NCBI RefSeq assembly: GCF_021401245.1
Contig: NZ_JACBFY010000001.1
Coordinates: 1,116,001 to 1,180,000 of the forward strand
Direction: 5' to 3'
Length of the DNA stretch: 64,000 nucleotides
From: Pseudacidovorax sp. NFM-22
GTDB taxonomy: Bacteria; Pseudomonadota; Gammaproteobacteria; Burkholderiales; Burkholderiaceae_C
Shown here: one piece after another, positions 56,754 to 64,000 of the stretch
How positions within the stretch are numbered: position 1 is the first letter of the stretch
Layout of the letters: each line of letters opens with the position of its first letter
Notes under the pieces: generated by a model
The model's database searches: none
What the model was told of the DNA's origin: nothing
The model's input: only the letters and a program-made list of their open reading frames with translations
Program-made: the position numbers and the translations under genes

Positions 56754-58414
56754 GGTCCTACCCCCAGGGAGCGCATGATTTCCTCGCTCGTCGTGATGCC
56801 ATCGCCGACGCGGCGCTTCGCGCAGGCCTCGATGTCGCGGAAGCCATTGCGCTCGGCCGCCTTGCGCAGTTCGGCGCGCCGGGCGTCGCCGGCGATCAGG
56901 TCCGCCAGTTCGTGGTTGATCGACAGGATCTCGTAGACCGGCACCCGGCCATGGAAACCCGTGCCCCTGCAACGCGGGCAGCCCCTGCCGCGCATGCCCC
57001 GGGCGCCCGCGGGCCGGCCGAGCCACCGGCATTCGCGCTCGCTCAGTTCCACCGGCTCGGCGCAGGCCGTGCAGTTGCGCCGCACCAGGCGCTGGTTCAC
57101 CACCAGCAGCAGGTTCTCCGCCACGATGGGCGCCTGGCCGCCCAGCAGCGCCAGGCGCGGGACCGCGCCGAAGACCGAGGTCACGTGCAGCGTGGACAGC
57201 ACCAGGTGCCCGGTGGTCGCCGCGTCCAGCGCCGCGACCACGGTCTCCGAATCCCGCATCTCGCCGACCAGGATCACGTCGGGGTCGTGCCGCAGGAAGT
57301 GCCGCAGCGCCGACTGGAATTCGTAGCCGGCCTTGCGGTTGACCTCGGTCTGCCCGGCGCCGGGCACGCGGTATTCCACCGGGTCCTCCACCGTCAGCAC
57401 GTTGCGCTCGATCAGGTTCTGCATGCGCAGCGCCGCATGCAAGGTGCTGCTCTTGCCCGAGCCCGTGGGGCCGGTGATCACCACCAGGCCCGCGGGCTTG
57501 CCCAGGCCTTCCTCCAGCAGCAGCGCGTCTTCCTCGTAGTAGCCCATCTCCCGCAGCCCCTTGAGGTCATGGCTCTCGGGCAGCAGCCGCATCACCATGC
57601 GCTCGCCCAGGTCGGTGATGATGGTCGACAGCCGGATCGAATAGGGCACGTCGAGGATTCGCGTGCGGAAGCTGCCGTCCTGCGGCTTGCGCTTTTCCGA
57701 GATGTCGATCTCTGCGATCAGCTTGATGTAGCTGCCAATGCGGGTGAGTTCCTGCGGCAGCGCGAAGGCCGGATGCAGCACCCCGTCCACCCGCAGCAGC
57801 ACATGGATGCTGGCCGCCGCCGGCGCGATGTGGATGTCCGTCGCCCGTTCCTGCACGGCCAGGTGCAGCAGGTGCTGCACGAAGGCCGCCGGGCTGCGGT
57901 TGCCTTCCTGGTCGGCCAGCAGGTTGCGGATCTCGGCATTGACCAGGTCGGGCACGGTGTTCTGCGCAAAGAAGAAGCTGTGCCGGATCAGCGTGCGCAC
58001 GCGCGAGAACTCGCCGAGCACGAAGCGGCTGCGCAGCCCGCAGCGCCGCAGCACCAGTTGCCCGACCTCGGTGGGATTGGCGTCGCCCAGCAGCACGACG
58101 AGGTGATCGCTCTCGCGTCGCAGCGGCAGGAACTCCCCTTTCTGGCACAGCTCGCCGTTGAAAAGCGCGAGCGTCTCGGCGCCCGGCCGTTCCACCTGGT
58201 CGAGGTCGACGAACTCGATGCCGAACAGTTCGCTCAGCAGCATGCACACCATCCGCTCGCGCACGAGGCCGCTGTCCACCAGTACCCGCCAGAGGGGCTT
58301 GGCCTCGACCCGCTGCTTCTGCTGGGCGTAGCTCGCCTCGGCGGGGGACAGCAGGTGGCGCTCCTGCAGCTGGCGCGCCATGAGGGCGCTCAGGCGCTCG
58401 ACGGAATACTCCAT
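56750..58414 (-). CDS. Secretion/pilus assembly ATPase (GspE/PilB family)
   Basis: Traffic ATPase of 554 residues. An MshEN-like N-terminal domain (residues 1-150) is followed by the catalytic core: Walker A GPTGSGKSST near residue 313, Asp box NVLTVEDPVEYRVPGAGQTE, Walker B DPDVILVGEMRD, His box TGHLVLSTLHVTS. The two CXXC pairs (CTAC and CPRC) near residues 455-485 bind zinc in this family. The gene is complete. Fifteen base pairs separate it from the TPR-like gene. Confidence 0.94.
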   Translation of the reverse strand: MEYSVERLSALMARQLQERHLLSPAEASYAQQKQRVEAKPLWRVLVDSGLVRERMVCMLLSELFGIEFVDLDQVERPGAETLALFNGELCQKGEFLPLRRESDHLVVLLGDANPTEVGQLVLRRCGLRSRFVLGEFSRVRTLIRHSFFFAQNTVPDLVNAEIRNLLADQEGNRSPAAFVQHLLHLAVQERATDIHIAPAAASIHVLLRVDGVLHPAFALPQELTRIGSYIKLIAEIDISEKRKPQDGSFRTRILDVPYSIRLSTIITDLGERMVMRLLPESHDLKGLREMGYYEEDALLLEEGLGKPAGLVVITGPTGSGKSSTLHAALRMQNLIERNVLTVEDPVEYRVPGAGQTEVNRKAGYEFQSALRHFLRHDPDVILVGEMRDSETVVAALDAATTGHLVLSTLHVTSVFGAVPRLALLGGQAPIVAENLLLVVNQRLVRRNCTACAEPVELSERECRWLGRPAGARGMRGRGCPRCRGTGFHGRVPVYEILSINHELADLIAGDARRAELRKAAERNGFRDIEACAKRRVGDGITTSEEIMRSLGVGP

Positions 58415-58429
58415 GGGTCCACCGCAGCC

Positions 58430-59044
58430 TCAGCCGCCGGACGCAGGGCGGCTGACCACCAGCGCCCTGCCCTCCAGCTCGGCCAGCAGGGCATCGAGCT
58501 CGATGGCGTCCGGATGGATCAGCTTGAGCTTGCGCAGCCGGGTGGTGGCCTCCTTGATGCGGCCGTCCTGGGCGTCCACGAGCGCGAGGTTCATGTTCGC
58601 GTTCAGGTCGTCCGGCAGCTTGGCCATGACCTGGCCGAGCAGCCGCCGGGCCATCTCGCGGTTGCCGCGCATCTGTTCGACCCAGGCCGCCCGCCGGACC
58701 ATCGCCACGCTGTCCTGCGGCAGCAGCGACCGGAGCCTGTCGACGGCCTGCGCGGCAGCGTCGACATCGCCCTTGCGCTGGGCCTCGGAGAACGCCTCGA
58801 TCTGGCGGGAGGTCTCGGCCTCGCGGGCGGCCAGCTCCTCCTTCTCGCGCGCGGCCCGCGTGGGCGGGGACTTGCGCGGCGGGGTGGGCGGCTTTTTGGC
58901 GTCCGCCGGTCGCTGCACCTCGACCGGCGTGGGCGCCGGCGGCTCGGCCGCCTTGGCAAGACCCGCGAGCACGACGGTGGCCCCCGCCACCGCAGTGAAG
59001 CACCAACGCGTCGTCGAAGGAATGCGGAAAGTGTGGGAAGTCAT
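58430..59044 (-). CDS. TPR-like periplasmic protein of the secretion operon
   Basis: 204 residues. A signal peptide or anchor (residues 14-32) is followed by a Lys/Pro-rich stretch (KKPPTPPRKSPPTRAAREKE) and a helical C-terminal half with tetratricopeptide-like repeats (AAQAVDRLRSLLPQDSVAMV, LGQVMAKLPDDLNANMNLAL). The order resembles MshN-type proteins of MSHA pili, set between secretin and ATPase. Its ATG overlaps the secretin stop (59041-59044). It may act as a pilotin or a bridge between ATPase and secretin. Confidence 0.7.
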   Translation of the reverse strand: MTSHTFRIPSTTRWCFTAVAGATVVLAGLAKAAEPPAPTPVEVQRPADAKKPPTPPRKSPPTRAAREKEELAAREAETSRQIEAFSEAQRKGDVDAAAQAVDRLRSLLPQDSVAMVRRAAWVEQMRGNREMARRLLGQVMAKLPDDLNANMNLALVDAQDGRIKEATTRLRKLKLIHPDAIELDALLAELEGRALVVSRPASGG

Positions 59045-59604
59045 AGCAGGTTCGCCTTCAGCAGAATCACCAACTCGCGGCTGGTCTGGCCGTTGGAATT
59101 CGTGTCCAGCGCCCCGCCCAGGCCCGGCACGTCGCTCAGCCCGGGCACGCCCGTGTTGTTGACGTTGGACGACTGGTCGGCCAGGCCGCCCAGCACGATC
59201 AGGTCGCCGCTACGCACGGACAGGGTGGTCGCCACGCTCTTCGAGTCGATGATCGGCAGCGTGACGGAGTTGCCGCCGCCGAGCGCCACCAAGTTCAGCG
59301 AGCCCGAGCGCACGATCGACTGCAAGGGATGCACGAACAGCTCGATCGAGCCGTCCTCGCGGATCGCCGGCGTCATGCCGACCATCAGGCCCGAGAAGAG
59401 GGAATTGGTCTCGGTGCTGTAGACCGTCTGGACCACGCCCTGGACGATGTTGCTGGTGGCGGTCACCTTGGACACGTAGCGGTAGGTGGTGCCGACGCTC
59501 ACGAAGGCGGGCTCCCCGCTGCGCGCACGCAGCGTGGGGTTGGAGACCAGCTTCACATTGCCGAAGGTGCGCAAGGCATTGACCACCGCCGACACGCGGC
59601 TGCC
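59041..59604 (-). CDS. Secretin C-terminus (GspD/PilQ/MshL type), 5'-truncated
   Basis: The last 187 residues of a secretin, with the secretin-domain segments NALRTFGNVKLVSNPTLRAR, GLMVGMTPAIREDGSIELFV and LVILGG-like RSGDLIVLGGLADQ, and the ending SRELVILLKANLL. Upstream at about 59605 the frame passes without a stop into an autotransporter-type repeat, so the N-domains (N0-N3) are missing. The stop overlaps the TPR-like gene start by four bases, so this end is the true 3' end and belongs to the operon below. Confidence 0.85.
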   Translation of the reverse strand, partial: GSRVSAVVNALRTFGNVKLVSNPTLRARSGEPAFVSVGTTYRYVSKVTATSNIVQGVVQTVYSTETNSLFSGLMVGMTPAIREDGSIELFVHPLQSIVRSGSLNLVALGGGNSVTLPIIDSKSVATTLSVRSGDLIVLGGLADQSSNVNNTGVPGLSDVPGLGGALDTNSNGQTSRELVILLKANLL

Positions 59605-62600
59605 TCCCGACGCACCCCCGAAGTTGGCCGTCGCGCTGCCGCCTGTCCAGGTGCCGTTGTAGGTGCCGTCCGATGTCGTCCAGTTGGTCGTGCTGCTGTC
59701 CCACGTGCCGGCGCCGCCGTCGACGGTGTTGTTGGCTGTGGTGTTGGGGCCGTCCCAGTAGGTCAGCGGGACGCCAGTCACCACCAGGTTCACCTGGCCG
59801 GCCGTGGCCGTGCTGACGACGGCCGTGTAGCCCGCCGGCACCACGACCGACGAGAAGCTGCCCGTGGCCGTGCCCGAGCAGTTGAACAGCCGGTAGGTGC
59901 CCGGGCCGAAGGTGCCGCCGCTGGAGGTCGTCACCGTCAGCGTGCCCGCCAGCGTCAGGCTGCCCAGGCCGGCGGACAGGCTGTCGCTGGAGACGGTGCC
60001 CAGGGCCCGCGCGCGCTCGATGCCACCCGTGAGCGACCAGTGCTCGCCCAGCTTGATGGTGTTGCGCACGCCGTTGGCGATCTGCGCGGTGCGGGTGCTG
60101 TCCGCATCGGCCAGGCGGTACTCGTTGTAGACGCGGCCGCCTTCCATGTAGGCGCTTTCGATGCCCAGGATGCCGACGTTGCGGCTGGTGCTGGTGCTCG
60201 TGTCCTCGTAGAGGGTGGAGCTGAGTTCGTAGCGGCCGTAGACGCGGGTCTTGTCGGTGATGGCGTAGTTGCCGCCGACCGCCGCCATGTGCTTGCTGCT
60301 GTCGTTGGTGGCCTGCTCGCCCTCGACGAAGACCTGGGCCTGGGGCAGGCCCGGCACGGTGGCCGTGAGGCGCGCGCGCACCGTGGTCATGTCGTTCTGG
60401 CTGGTGGCCAGCGCGCTGCTGGCGGCGGTGCTGGCCAGGCTGCCCAGGCTGGTGACCGAGCTGGCACCGCTGGTGTTGCCGAAGCTGGAGACCTGGTCAT
60501 AGCTGAACATCGACGCACTGCTGCTGGAGGTGGCGCCATGGCGCAGCCCCACTTCGCCGGCGAAGTAGTTGTTGAAGCGCTTGAGCAGCGAAATGGCCTC
60601 GCCGCGCGCCGCCTCGGTCTCGGTGGCGCTCTTGCTGTAGATGGCCTCGGCCCGCGCCGCCAGGGTGGGGCTGATGCGGTACTCGGCCCGGGCGCTCGCC
60701 TCGGTGTTGCCGGCGGTGAAGCCCGCCGCCGGGTTGTCGAAGCCGGTGGAGGCACGCGCGGCCTGCACCGAGATGCCCAGGTTCTCGGTCTGATGGCGCA
60801 CCTCGATGCGGCTGGCCAAGCCCGCGCCCTTGTCGTCGCTGTGGGTGCGCACGGCCTCGGTGGCCATGCTGGTGTCGTCGCCGAGGCGCGCCAGGCCAGT
60901 GAGTGCGGTCATGCGCCGTGGGTTCTTGGGATCGTCGTCGATGTGGGCCACCACGCCGGCCTGCACCCGCTCGCCCACCTTGAACTGCGCGTCCACGCCC
61001 GCCACGGTGTACTTGGGACCGCCGGCGTCGACTTCATAGGTCACGCGGATGGACTGCGGATTGAGGCTGCTGTCCACCGCCGAGACCGGGCTCACGAACA
61101 TCAGCCGGCGCGTGGTGGGCTCCAGGGTGTAGTCCACGTAGCGGGTGAGCGACGTGGTCTTGACGATCACGCTGGCCTGGTTGCGGTCGCGCGAGACGAT
61201 TTCCACCGTTTCGCTGTTCTCGACCATGTCACCCAGGTTTCCCGCGAGGTAGTACGGGCCGGAGATGCCCTTGCCCGCGAACTCCTCGATCTGCTGGGTC
61301 TGCGAGGTGCGCGAGCCGTAGGCGGTGATGCGCATGCCGTTGTCGTCGTACACGCCCTTCATGCCAGTGAGCGTGCGACTGGTCTGGCTGAGCTTGCGCA
61401 CCTCGGTGCTGCTGCTGGTCTGGAAGTCGCCATACAGCAGGTACGAGCGGTTCTTGTCGATGCGCACGTACAGCTTCTGCGAGCTCTGGGCGTCGTAGCC
61501 GCGCTCGGAGCTGTCGCCATAGACGGGGTAGAACTCTTCGGGGCGGATGTCGCGGAACAGACGGTCCTTGCTGGACTTGCCCGTGTCGAGGGCCGCGGTG
61601 AGCAGGTAGTCGCCCTTGATGGCGCCCTTGAGGAAGAAGGCGGCACGCCCGCCCGCACGGGCATTGCCGGTGTCGCCGTTGCTGCCGAGCGAGCTGAGCT
61701 CCTGCTCGAAGGCGGCGCCGGCGGGCAACTGGTCGACACCGAGCTTGCCGCGTTTGGTGAGGTCGAGCGTGCCCTCGACCACGCCCACGGCGATCATCGG
61801 GCGCAGGTCGGGCAGCAGCGTCAGACGCGCTTCCTGCACGATGGCGTTGACCGTGGCGCGCACGCGCAGGTCGCCCGGGGTGCCCGGCGGGATGAGGTGG
61901 AAGACGGCCTTGCCGCCCTCGATGAAAGCCTGCAGGCCCGGTTCGGTGGGGTTGAGGTCGTCCTCCTGCCAGCGGCCGGCGTCGCTCTCCAGGGTGATCT
62001 GGCTGCGGGCGGTGACGGGCACGCCGGCCGCGTCGGTCAGGAGCACTTCGACCGGCACGGGCGTGCGCAGGTCGGCGCGGGCGTCCTTGGGCAGCACGAT
62101 GCGCACCAGGCCGAGCTTGTCGGGGGCGACGACGGAGATCTCCACGGGCTGCTCGCGCGGGATGCCGACGTCGTCGAGCACCTGCAGGCGCAGCTGGTTG
62201 CTGCCCGGCTTGAGCTGCACGCCGATGTATTCCCACGCGGTGGTGTTGGTGGAGGCGAGCGTGGCCTTCTTGCCGACACGGCGGCCGTCGAGCACGTCGC
62301 CGTTGACGGCAAGCTGCAGTTGGGCGCCCATCGGGCCTTTGACGCGCACGTTGACGACCTGGCCGGGCATGGTGTCCTTGTCGCGCAGGTCGATGAAGCC
62401 GGTGCCGCGCGGCAGGTCGGGCAGGAGCTTTTCGAGATCGACGGTGCTGGGGGCCACGGGTTGCGGCACGAGGCCAGCGGTGGGGCCACCGTCGGCACTG
62501 GCGGGCTGCTTGGCGGTGCCGGCCACGGGGACCTGGCCGGCTGCACCGGGGCTCATGCCCTTGGCTGCCTGCTGGGCGGCACTGAGGGTGACTGCCGACC

Positions 62601-62610
62601 AGGTCGTCAT
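59041..62610 (-). CDS. Chimeric open frame: secretin end + autotransporter repeat + barrel protein piece
   Basis: A single 1189-codon frame with no stop, but with three unrelated parts in reverse coding order: residues 1-879 from a large outer-membrane barrel protein, about 880-1002 an autotransporter beta-repeat, and 1003-1189 a secretin C-terminus. No protein family known to me has this order. The start ATG at 62610 is only the first in-frame ATG after a breakpoint, not a real start. I describe the pieces separately below. Treat the whole as an artefact or a rearranged pseudogene, not as one protein. Confidence 0.75.
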   Translation of the reverse strand: MTTWSAVTLSAAQQAAKGMSPGAAGQVPVAGTAKQPASADGGPTAGLVPQPVAPSTVDLEKLLPDLPRGTGFIDLRDKDTMPGQVVNVRVKGPMGAQLQLAVNGDVLDGRRVGKKATLASTNTTAWEYIGVQLKPGSNQLRLQVLDDVGIPREQPVEISVVAPDKLGLVRIVLPKDARADLRTPVPVEVLLTDAAGVPVTARSQITLESDAGRWQEDDLNPTEPGLQAFIEGGKAVFHLIPPGTPGDLRVRATVNAIVQEARLTLLPDLRPMIAVGVVEGTLDLTKRGKLGVDQLPAGAAFEQELSSLGSNGDTGNARAGGRAAFFLKGAIKGDYLLTAALDTGKSSKDRLFRDIRPEEFYPVYGDSSERGYDAQSSQKLYVRIDKNRSYLLYGDFQTSSSTEVRKLSQTSRTLTGMKGVYDDNGMRITAYGSRTSQTQQIEEFAGKGISGPYYLAGNLGDMVENSETVEIVSRDRNQASVIVKTTSLTRYVDYTLEPTTRRLMFVSPVSAVDSSLNPQSIRVTYEVDAGGPKYTVAGVDAQFKVGERVQAGVVAHIDDDPKNPRRMTALTGLARLGDDTSMATEAVRTHSDDKGAGLASRIEVRHQTENLGISVQAARASTGFDNPAAGFTAGNTEASARAEYRISPTLAARAEAIYSKSATETEAARGEAISLLKRFNNYFAGEVGLRHGATSSSSASMFSYDQVSSFGNTSGASSVTSLGSLASTAASSALATSQNDMTTVRARLTATVPGLPQAQVFVEGEQATNDSSKHMAAVGGNYAITDKTRVYGRYELSSTLYEDTSTSTSRNVGILGIESAYMEGGRVYNEYRLADADSTRTAQIANGVRNTIKLGEHWSLTGGIERARALGTVSSDSLSAGLGSLTLAGTLTVTTSSGGTFGPGTYRLFNCSGTATGSFSSVVVPAGYTAVVSTATAGQVNLVVTGVPLTYWDGPNTTANNTVDGGAGTWDSSTTNWTTSDGTYNGTWTGGSATANFGGASGGSRVSAVVNALRTFGNVKLVSNPTLRARSGEPAFVSVGTTYRYVSKVTATSNIVQGVVQTVYSTETNSLFSGLMVGMTPAIREDGSIELFVHPLQSIVRSGSLNLVALGGGNSVTLPIIDSKSVATTLSVRSGDLIVLGGLADQSSNVNNTGVPGLSDVPGLGGALDTNSNGQTSRELVILLKANLL
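59605..59972 (-). pseudogene. Autotransporter passenger beta-strand repeat fragment
   Basis: About 122 residues rich in Gly, Thr and Ser, with the look of a PATR (autotransporter-associated beta strand) repeat: LGSLTLAGTLTVTTSSGGTF, FGPGTYRLFNCSG, WDGPNTTANNTVDGGAGTWD, and WTTSDGTYNGTWTGGSATAN. No start, signal peptide or translocator domain is attached. It is framed by a secretin and a barrel protein, so it is a stray piece of an autotransporter gene. Confidence 0.8.
59973..62610 (-). pseudogene. Middle/C-terminal piece of a DUF11/SdrD-B type outer-membrane protein
   Basis: About 879 residues of a large surface or outer-membrane protein. It begins with a Pro/Ala linker and the conserved-looking LEKLLPDLPRGTGFIDLRDK, then a beta-rich region (LQLAVNGDVLDGRRVGKKAT, VVAPDKLGLVRIVLPKDARA), followed by barrel-like stretches (GGNYAITDKTRVYGRYELSS, GVRNTIKLGEHWSLTGGIER) and ends abruptly at ALGTVSSDS. 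The preceding part of the same protein lies inverted at 62609-63381. Both ends are breakpoints. Confidence 0.78.
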
Positions 62611-63381
62611 CCTTCGCTACAGGGTGAGCGTCGGCGTGGGCGCCCGCATCTCGGGCGACGCCACCAACCGTGCGCAGGCTTCCAGCAAGGGCTACACCTC
62701 CAACGAAGCCAGCCAGACCGTGCGTGTCAACGGCGGCGTGTTCTCTGACGAGGCCTTCGCCTTCGGCAAGGTCTACATGGACTGCAAGCGCGACCGCCAG
62801 CAAGAGGGCGAGGACGAGCCCGGTGTGCCTGGCGTACGCCTGTGGCTGGAGGACGGCACCAACGTCATGACCGACGGCGAGGGCCGCTGGAGCCTGTATG
62901 GCCTCAAGCCCGTCACCCATGTGCTGCGCCTGGACGAAACCACGCTGCCCGCAGGCGCCAGGGTGGCCATCCAGGACAACCGCAACGCCGGCACGCCGTC
63001 CAGCCGCTTCCTGGACCTCAAGAAGGGCGAGTTCCAGAAGGGCAACTTCCCGCTCGAAGGCTGCGACAACGCCGCCACCAAGGAGGATGTCGAGGCCCGC
63101 CGCAAGGCCGCGGCCAAGAGCCTCGATGCCGAACTGGCCGCGGCGTTGCGCACCCGGCTGGACCCCAAGGGCACCGTGGTGACCACGTCCGACAACCGCG
63201 GCATGCCGGCGTCGGGCCAGATCAACGGCAGCGGCGGCAATGGCGCCGGAAGCCTCACGACCAATTCCGGCCCGCTGATCGCGATGCCGTCCGGCGCCAC
63301 CAACAGCGGCAGCGGCGCCGCTGGGGGCAGCAGCTTCCTCGACGGAGCAGGCTCCGTGGGCAGCACGAGCACCCGCGAATC
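62609..63381 (+). pseudogene. Inverted preceding piece of the same DUF11/SdrD-B protein
   Basis: About 257 residues on the plus strand: RYRVSVGVGARISGDATNRA, then an SdrD B-like carboxypeptidase-regulatory-type repeat (DEPGVPGVRLWLEDGTNVMT, GEGRWSLYGLKPVTHVLRLD) and a Ser/Gly linker (GSGGNGAGSLTTNSGPLIAM) ending at SVGSTST. In related proteins this section comes directly before the segment that starts the minus-strand piece. Inverting this stretch in place would put the two into one continuous frame. Confidence 0.75.
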
Positions 63382-64000
63382 TTGGATTCAGGGTTCTCTG
63401 CCACCCAGCTGCCGGCGGCGATCATGGCCGTCTTGTGGTGCTCTTCGATGTGCGCACCGCAGTCGCGGCAGACGTACCAGACCTGGCGGCCGTCGGGTGA
63501 CCAATGCAGGCCGCCCCACTCCAGCGGCTGCGCATGGCCGCAGTGCGGGCACGGCACGTAGTACCGGCGCTGGTCGCTCTTGTTCCAAAGCTGCTCGATG
63601 CGGCTCAGGCCCTTGATCTGGGGCGTGCTGATGTAGAGCCGTTGCTGCGTGGTGGGGAACGCGCTGGTGCGGCCGTTGAGCATTTCCACCGGGTCGTCGC
63701 CGCCGATGAGCGCGGCGGAGAATTCGTCCAGCTCATCCACGATGAGCTTTCGCACCGTGGTGGACTTCAACCGCTGGGTGCTGCCCGCATGCTCGATCCA
63801 CAGCTGGCCGCCCTCGAAGTCCTTGAAGGTCTTCGTGTTCGTCGCATCGCGCGAGGCCACGCTGGTCAGCGCGCGCTTCATGGCCGGCGTCTCATCGATC
63901 GCCGGGTTGAGCTTCTGGCCAACCCACTTGCCCATCGAGACTTCGCCGGGCAGGCAGACCATGATGGGGCACGGATCATGGTCCATCGAGTAGCCGAGCG
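63382..64000 (-). CDS. Phage terminase large subunit (GpA family), fragment
   Basis: About 206 residues of a terminase large subunit that packages DNA into phage heads. Recognisable parts are LGYSMDHDPCPIMVCLPGEV at the window edge, FKDFEGGQLWIEHAGSTQRL, the Walker B-like LIVDELDEFSAAL, and a zinc-ribbon pair (PCPHCGHAQPLEW and YVCRDCGAHIEE). The N-terminal part lies beyond the window; an internal ATG at 63986 is unlikely to be the start. At about 63382 the sequence switches into the barrel-protein piece, so the nuclease domain is lost. No other phage gene is visible. Confidence 0.82.

Noticed and set aside
59329-62748. Plus-strand open frame of 1139 codons
   Set aside because: It is antisense to the chimeric minus-strand frame, with Arg/Gly/Ala/His-rich composition and no recognisable domain. 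The minus strand carries the beta-rich protein features.
62590-63390. Site-specific phase-variation inversion of the surface-protein gene
   Set aside because: I compared both ends by eye and found no convincing inverted repeats, and no invertase gene is in the window. I left only the rearrangement itself as a finding.
61616-63616. Plus-strand frame of 666 codons as one gene
   Set aside because: Only 62609-63381 reads as protein. The part before is antisense to the barrel-protein piece and the part after is antisense to the terminase fragment.

Overview
The window is GC-rich throughout and reads as a betaproteobacterial chromosome segment, most like Comamonadaceae (Acidovorax/Variovorax relatives). 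Pointers are an orphan Bug-type tricarboxylate-receptor protein next to a LysR gene, a MocR-controlled Nit1C nitrilase cluster, type II QueF, encoded tRNA 3' CCA, and copies of the GC-rich palindrome whose translation gives 'RPEPVEG / RQAQPER' peptides. The taxon is inferred from gene content only.

Layout. 1-3.4 kb: truncated tannase-type lipoprotein esterase, divergent LysR regulator and Bug receptor. 3.4-10.2 kb: TetR repressor divergent from a complete RND efflux operon (adaptor, pump, outer-membrane channel), with a palindromic operator between them. 10.3-17.4 kb: DNA polymerase IV, topoisomerase IB, a receiver plus degenerate histidine-kinase pair, QueF, an alpha/beta hydrolase, a prolyl-4-hydroxylase-like dioxygenase and YaaA. 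17.5-23.8 kb: valyl-tRNA synthetase, GalU, a TusA-like protein, Nudix hydrolase, CysM, tRNA-Leu(CAA) and a small unknown gene.

23.8-33.1 kb: a complete Nit1C-type cluster (Sll0783-like protein, nitrilase, radical SAM protein, GNAT protein, AIR-synthase-like protein, glycosyltransferase, MSMEG_0570-like protein, flavoprotein) read away from a divergent MocR regulator. Family knowledge links such clusters to nitrogen starvation and, in pseudomonads, to cyanide/nitrile assimilation. The AIR-synthase-like gene carries in-frame palindromic repeats near its N-terminus. 33.1-43.7 kb: a convergent, translationally coupled operon for a dipeptide-type ABC importer, a flavin monooxygenase-like protein, an acyl-CoA thioesterase/BAAT-like hydrolase and a fused double carboxymuconolactone-decarboxylase/AhpD protein, with a LysR gene at its head.

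43.7-51.4 kb: small membrane proteins, an EndoG-type nuclease, a potassium channel with two voltage-sensor domains, a purine permease fused to a ureidoimidazoline-decarboxylase-like domain that lacks the usual histidine, and an enoyl-CoA hydratase-family protein. 51.4-59.6 kb: a compact type II secretion/type IV pilus-like operon with secretin, TPR-like protein, ATPase, platform protein and four prepilins with large soluble domains.

59.6-64 kb does not read as normal gene order. One uninterrupted frame joins a secretin C-terminus to an autotransporter beta-repeat and then to a large outer-membrane barrel protein. The preceding part of that same barrel protein lies on the opposite strand, followed directly by a phage terminase fragment. 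I read this as several breakpoints, most likely assembly chimerism at a contig end, though real rearrangement is not excluded.
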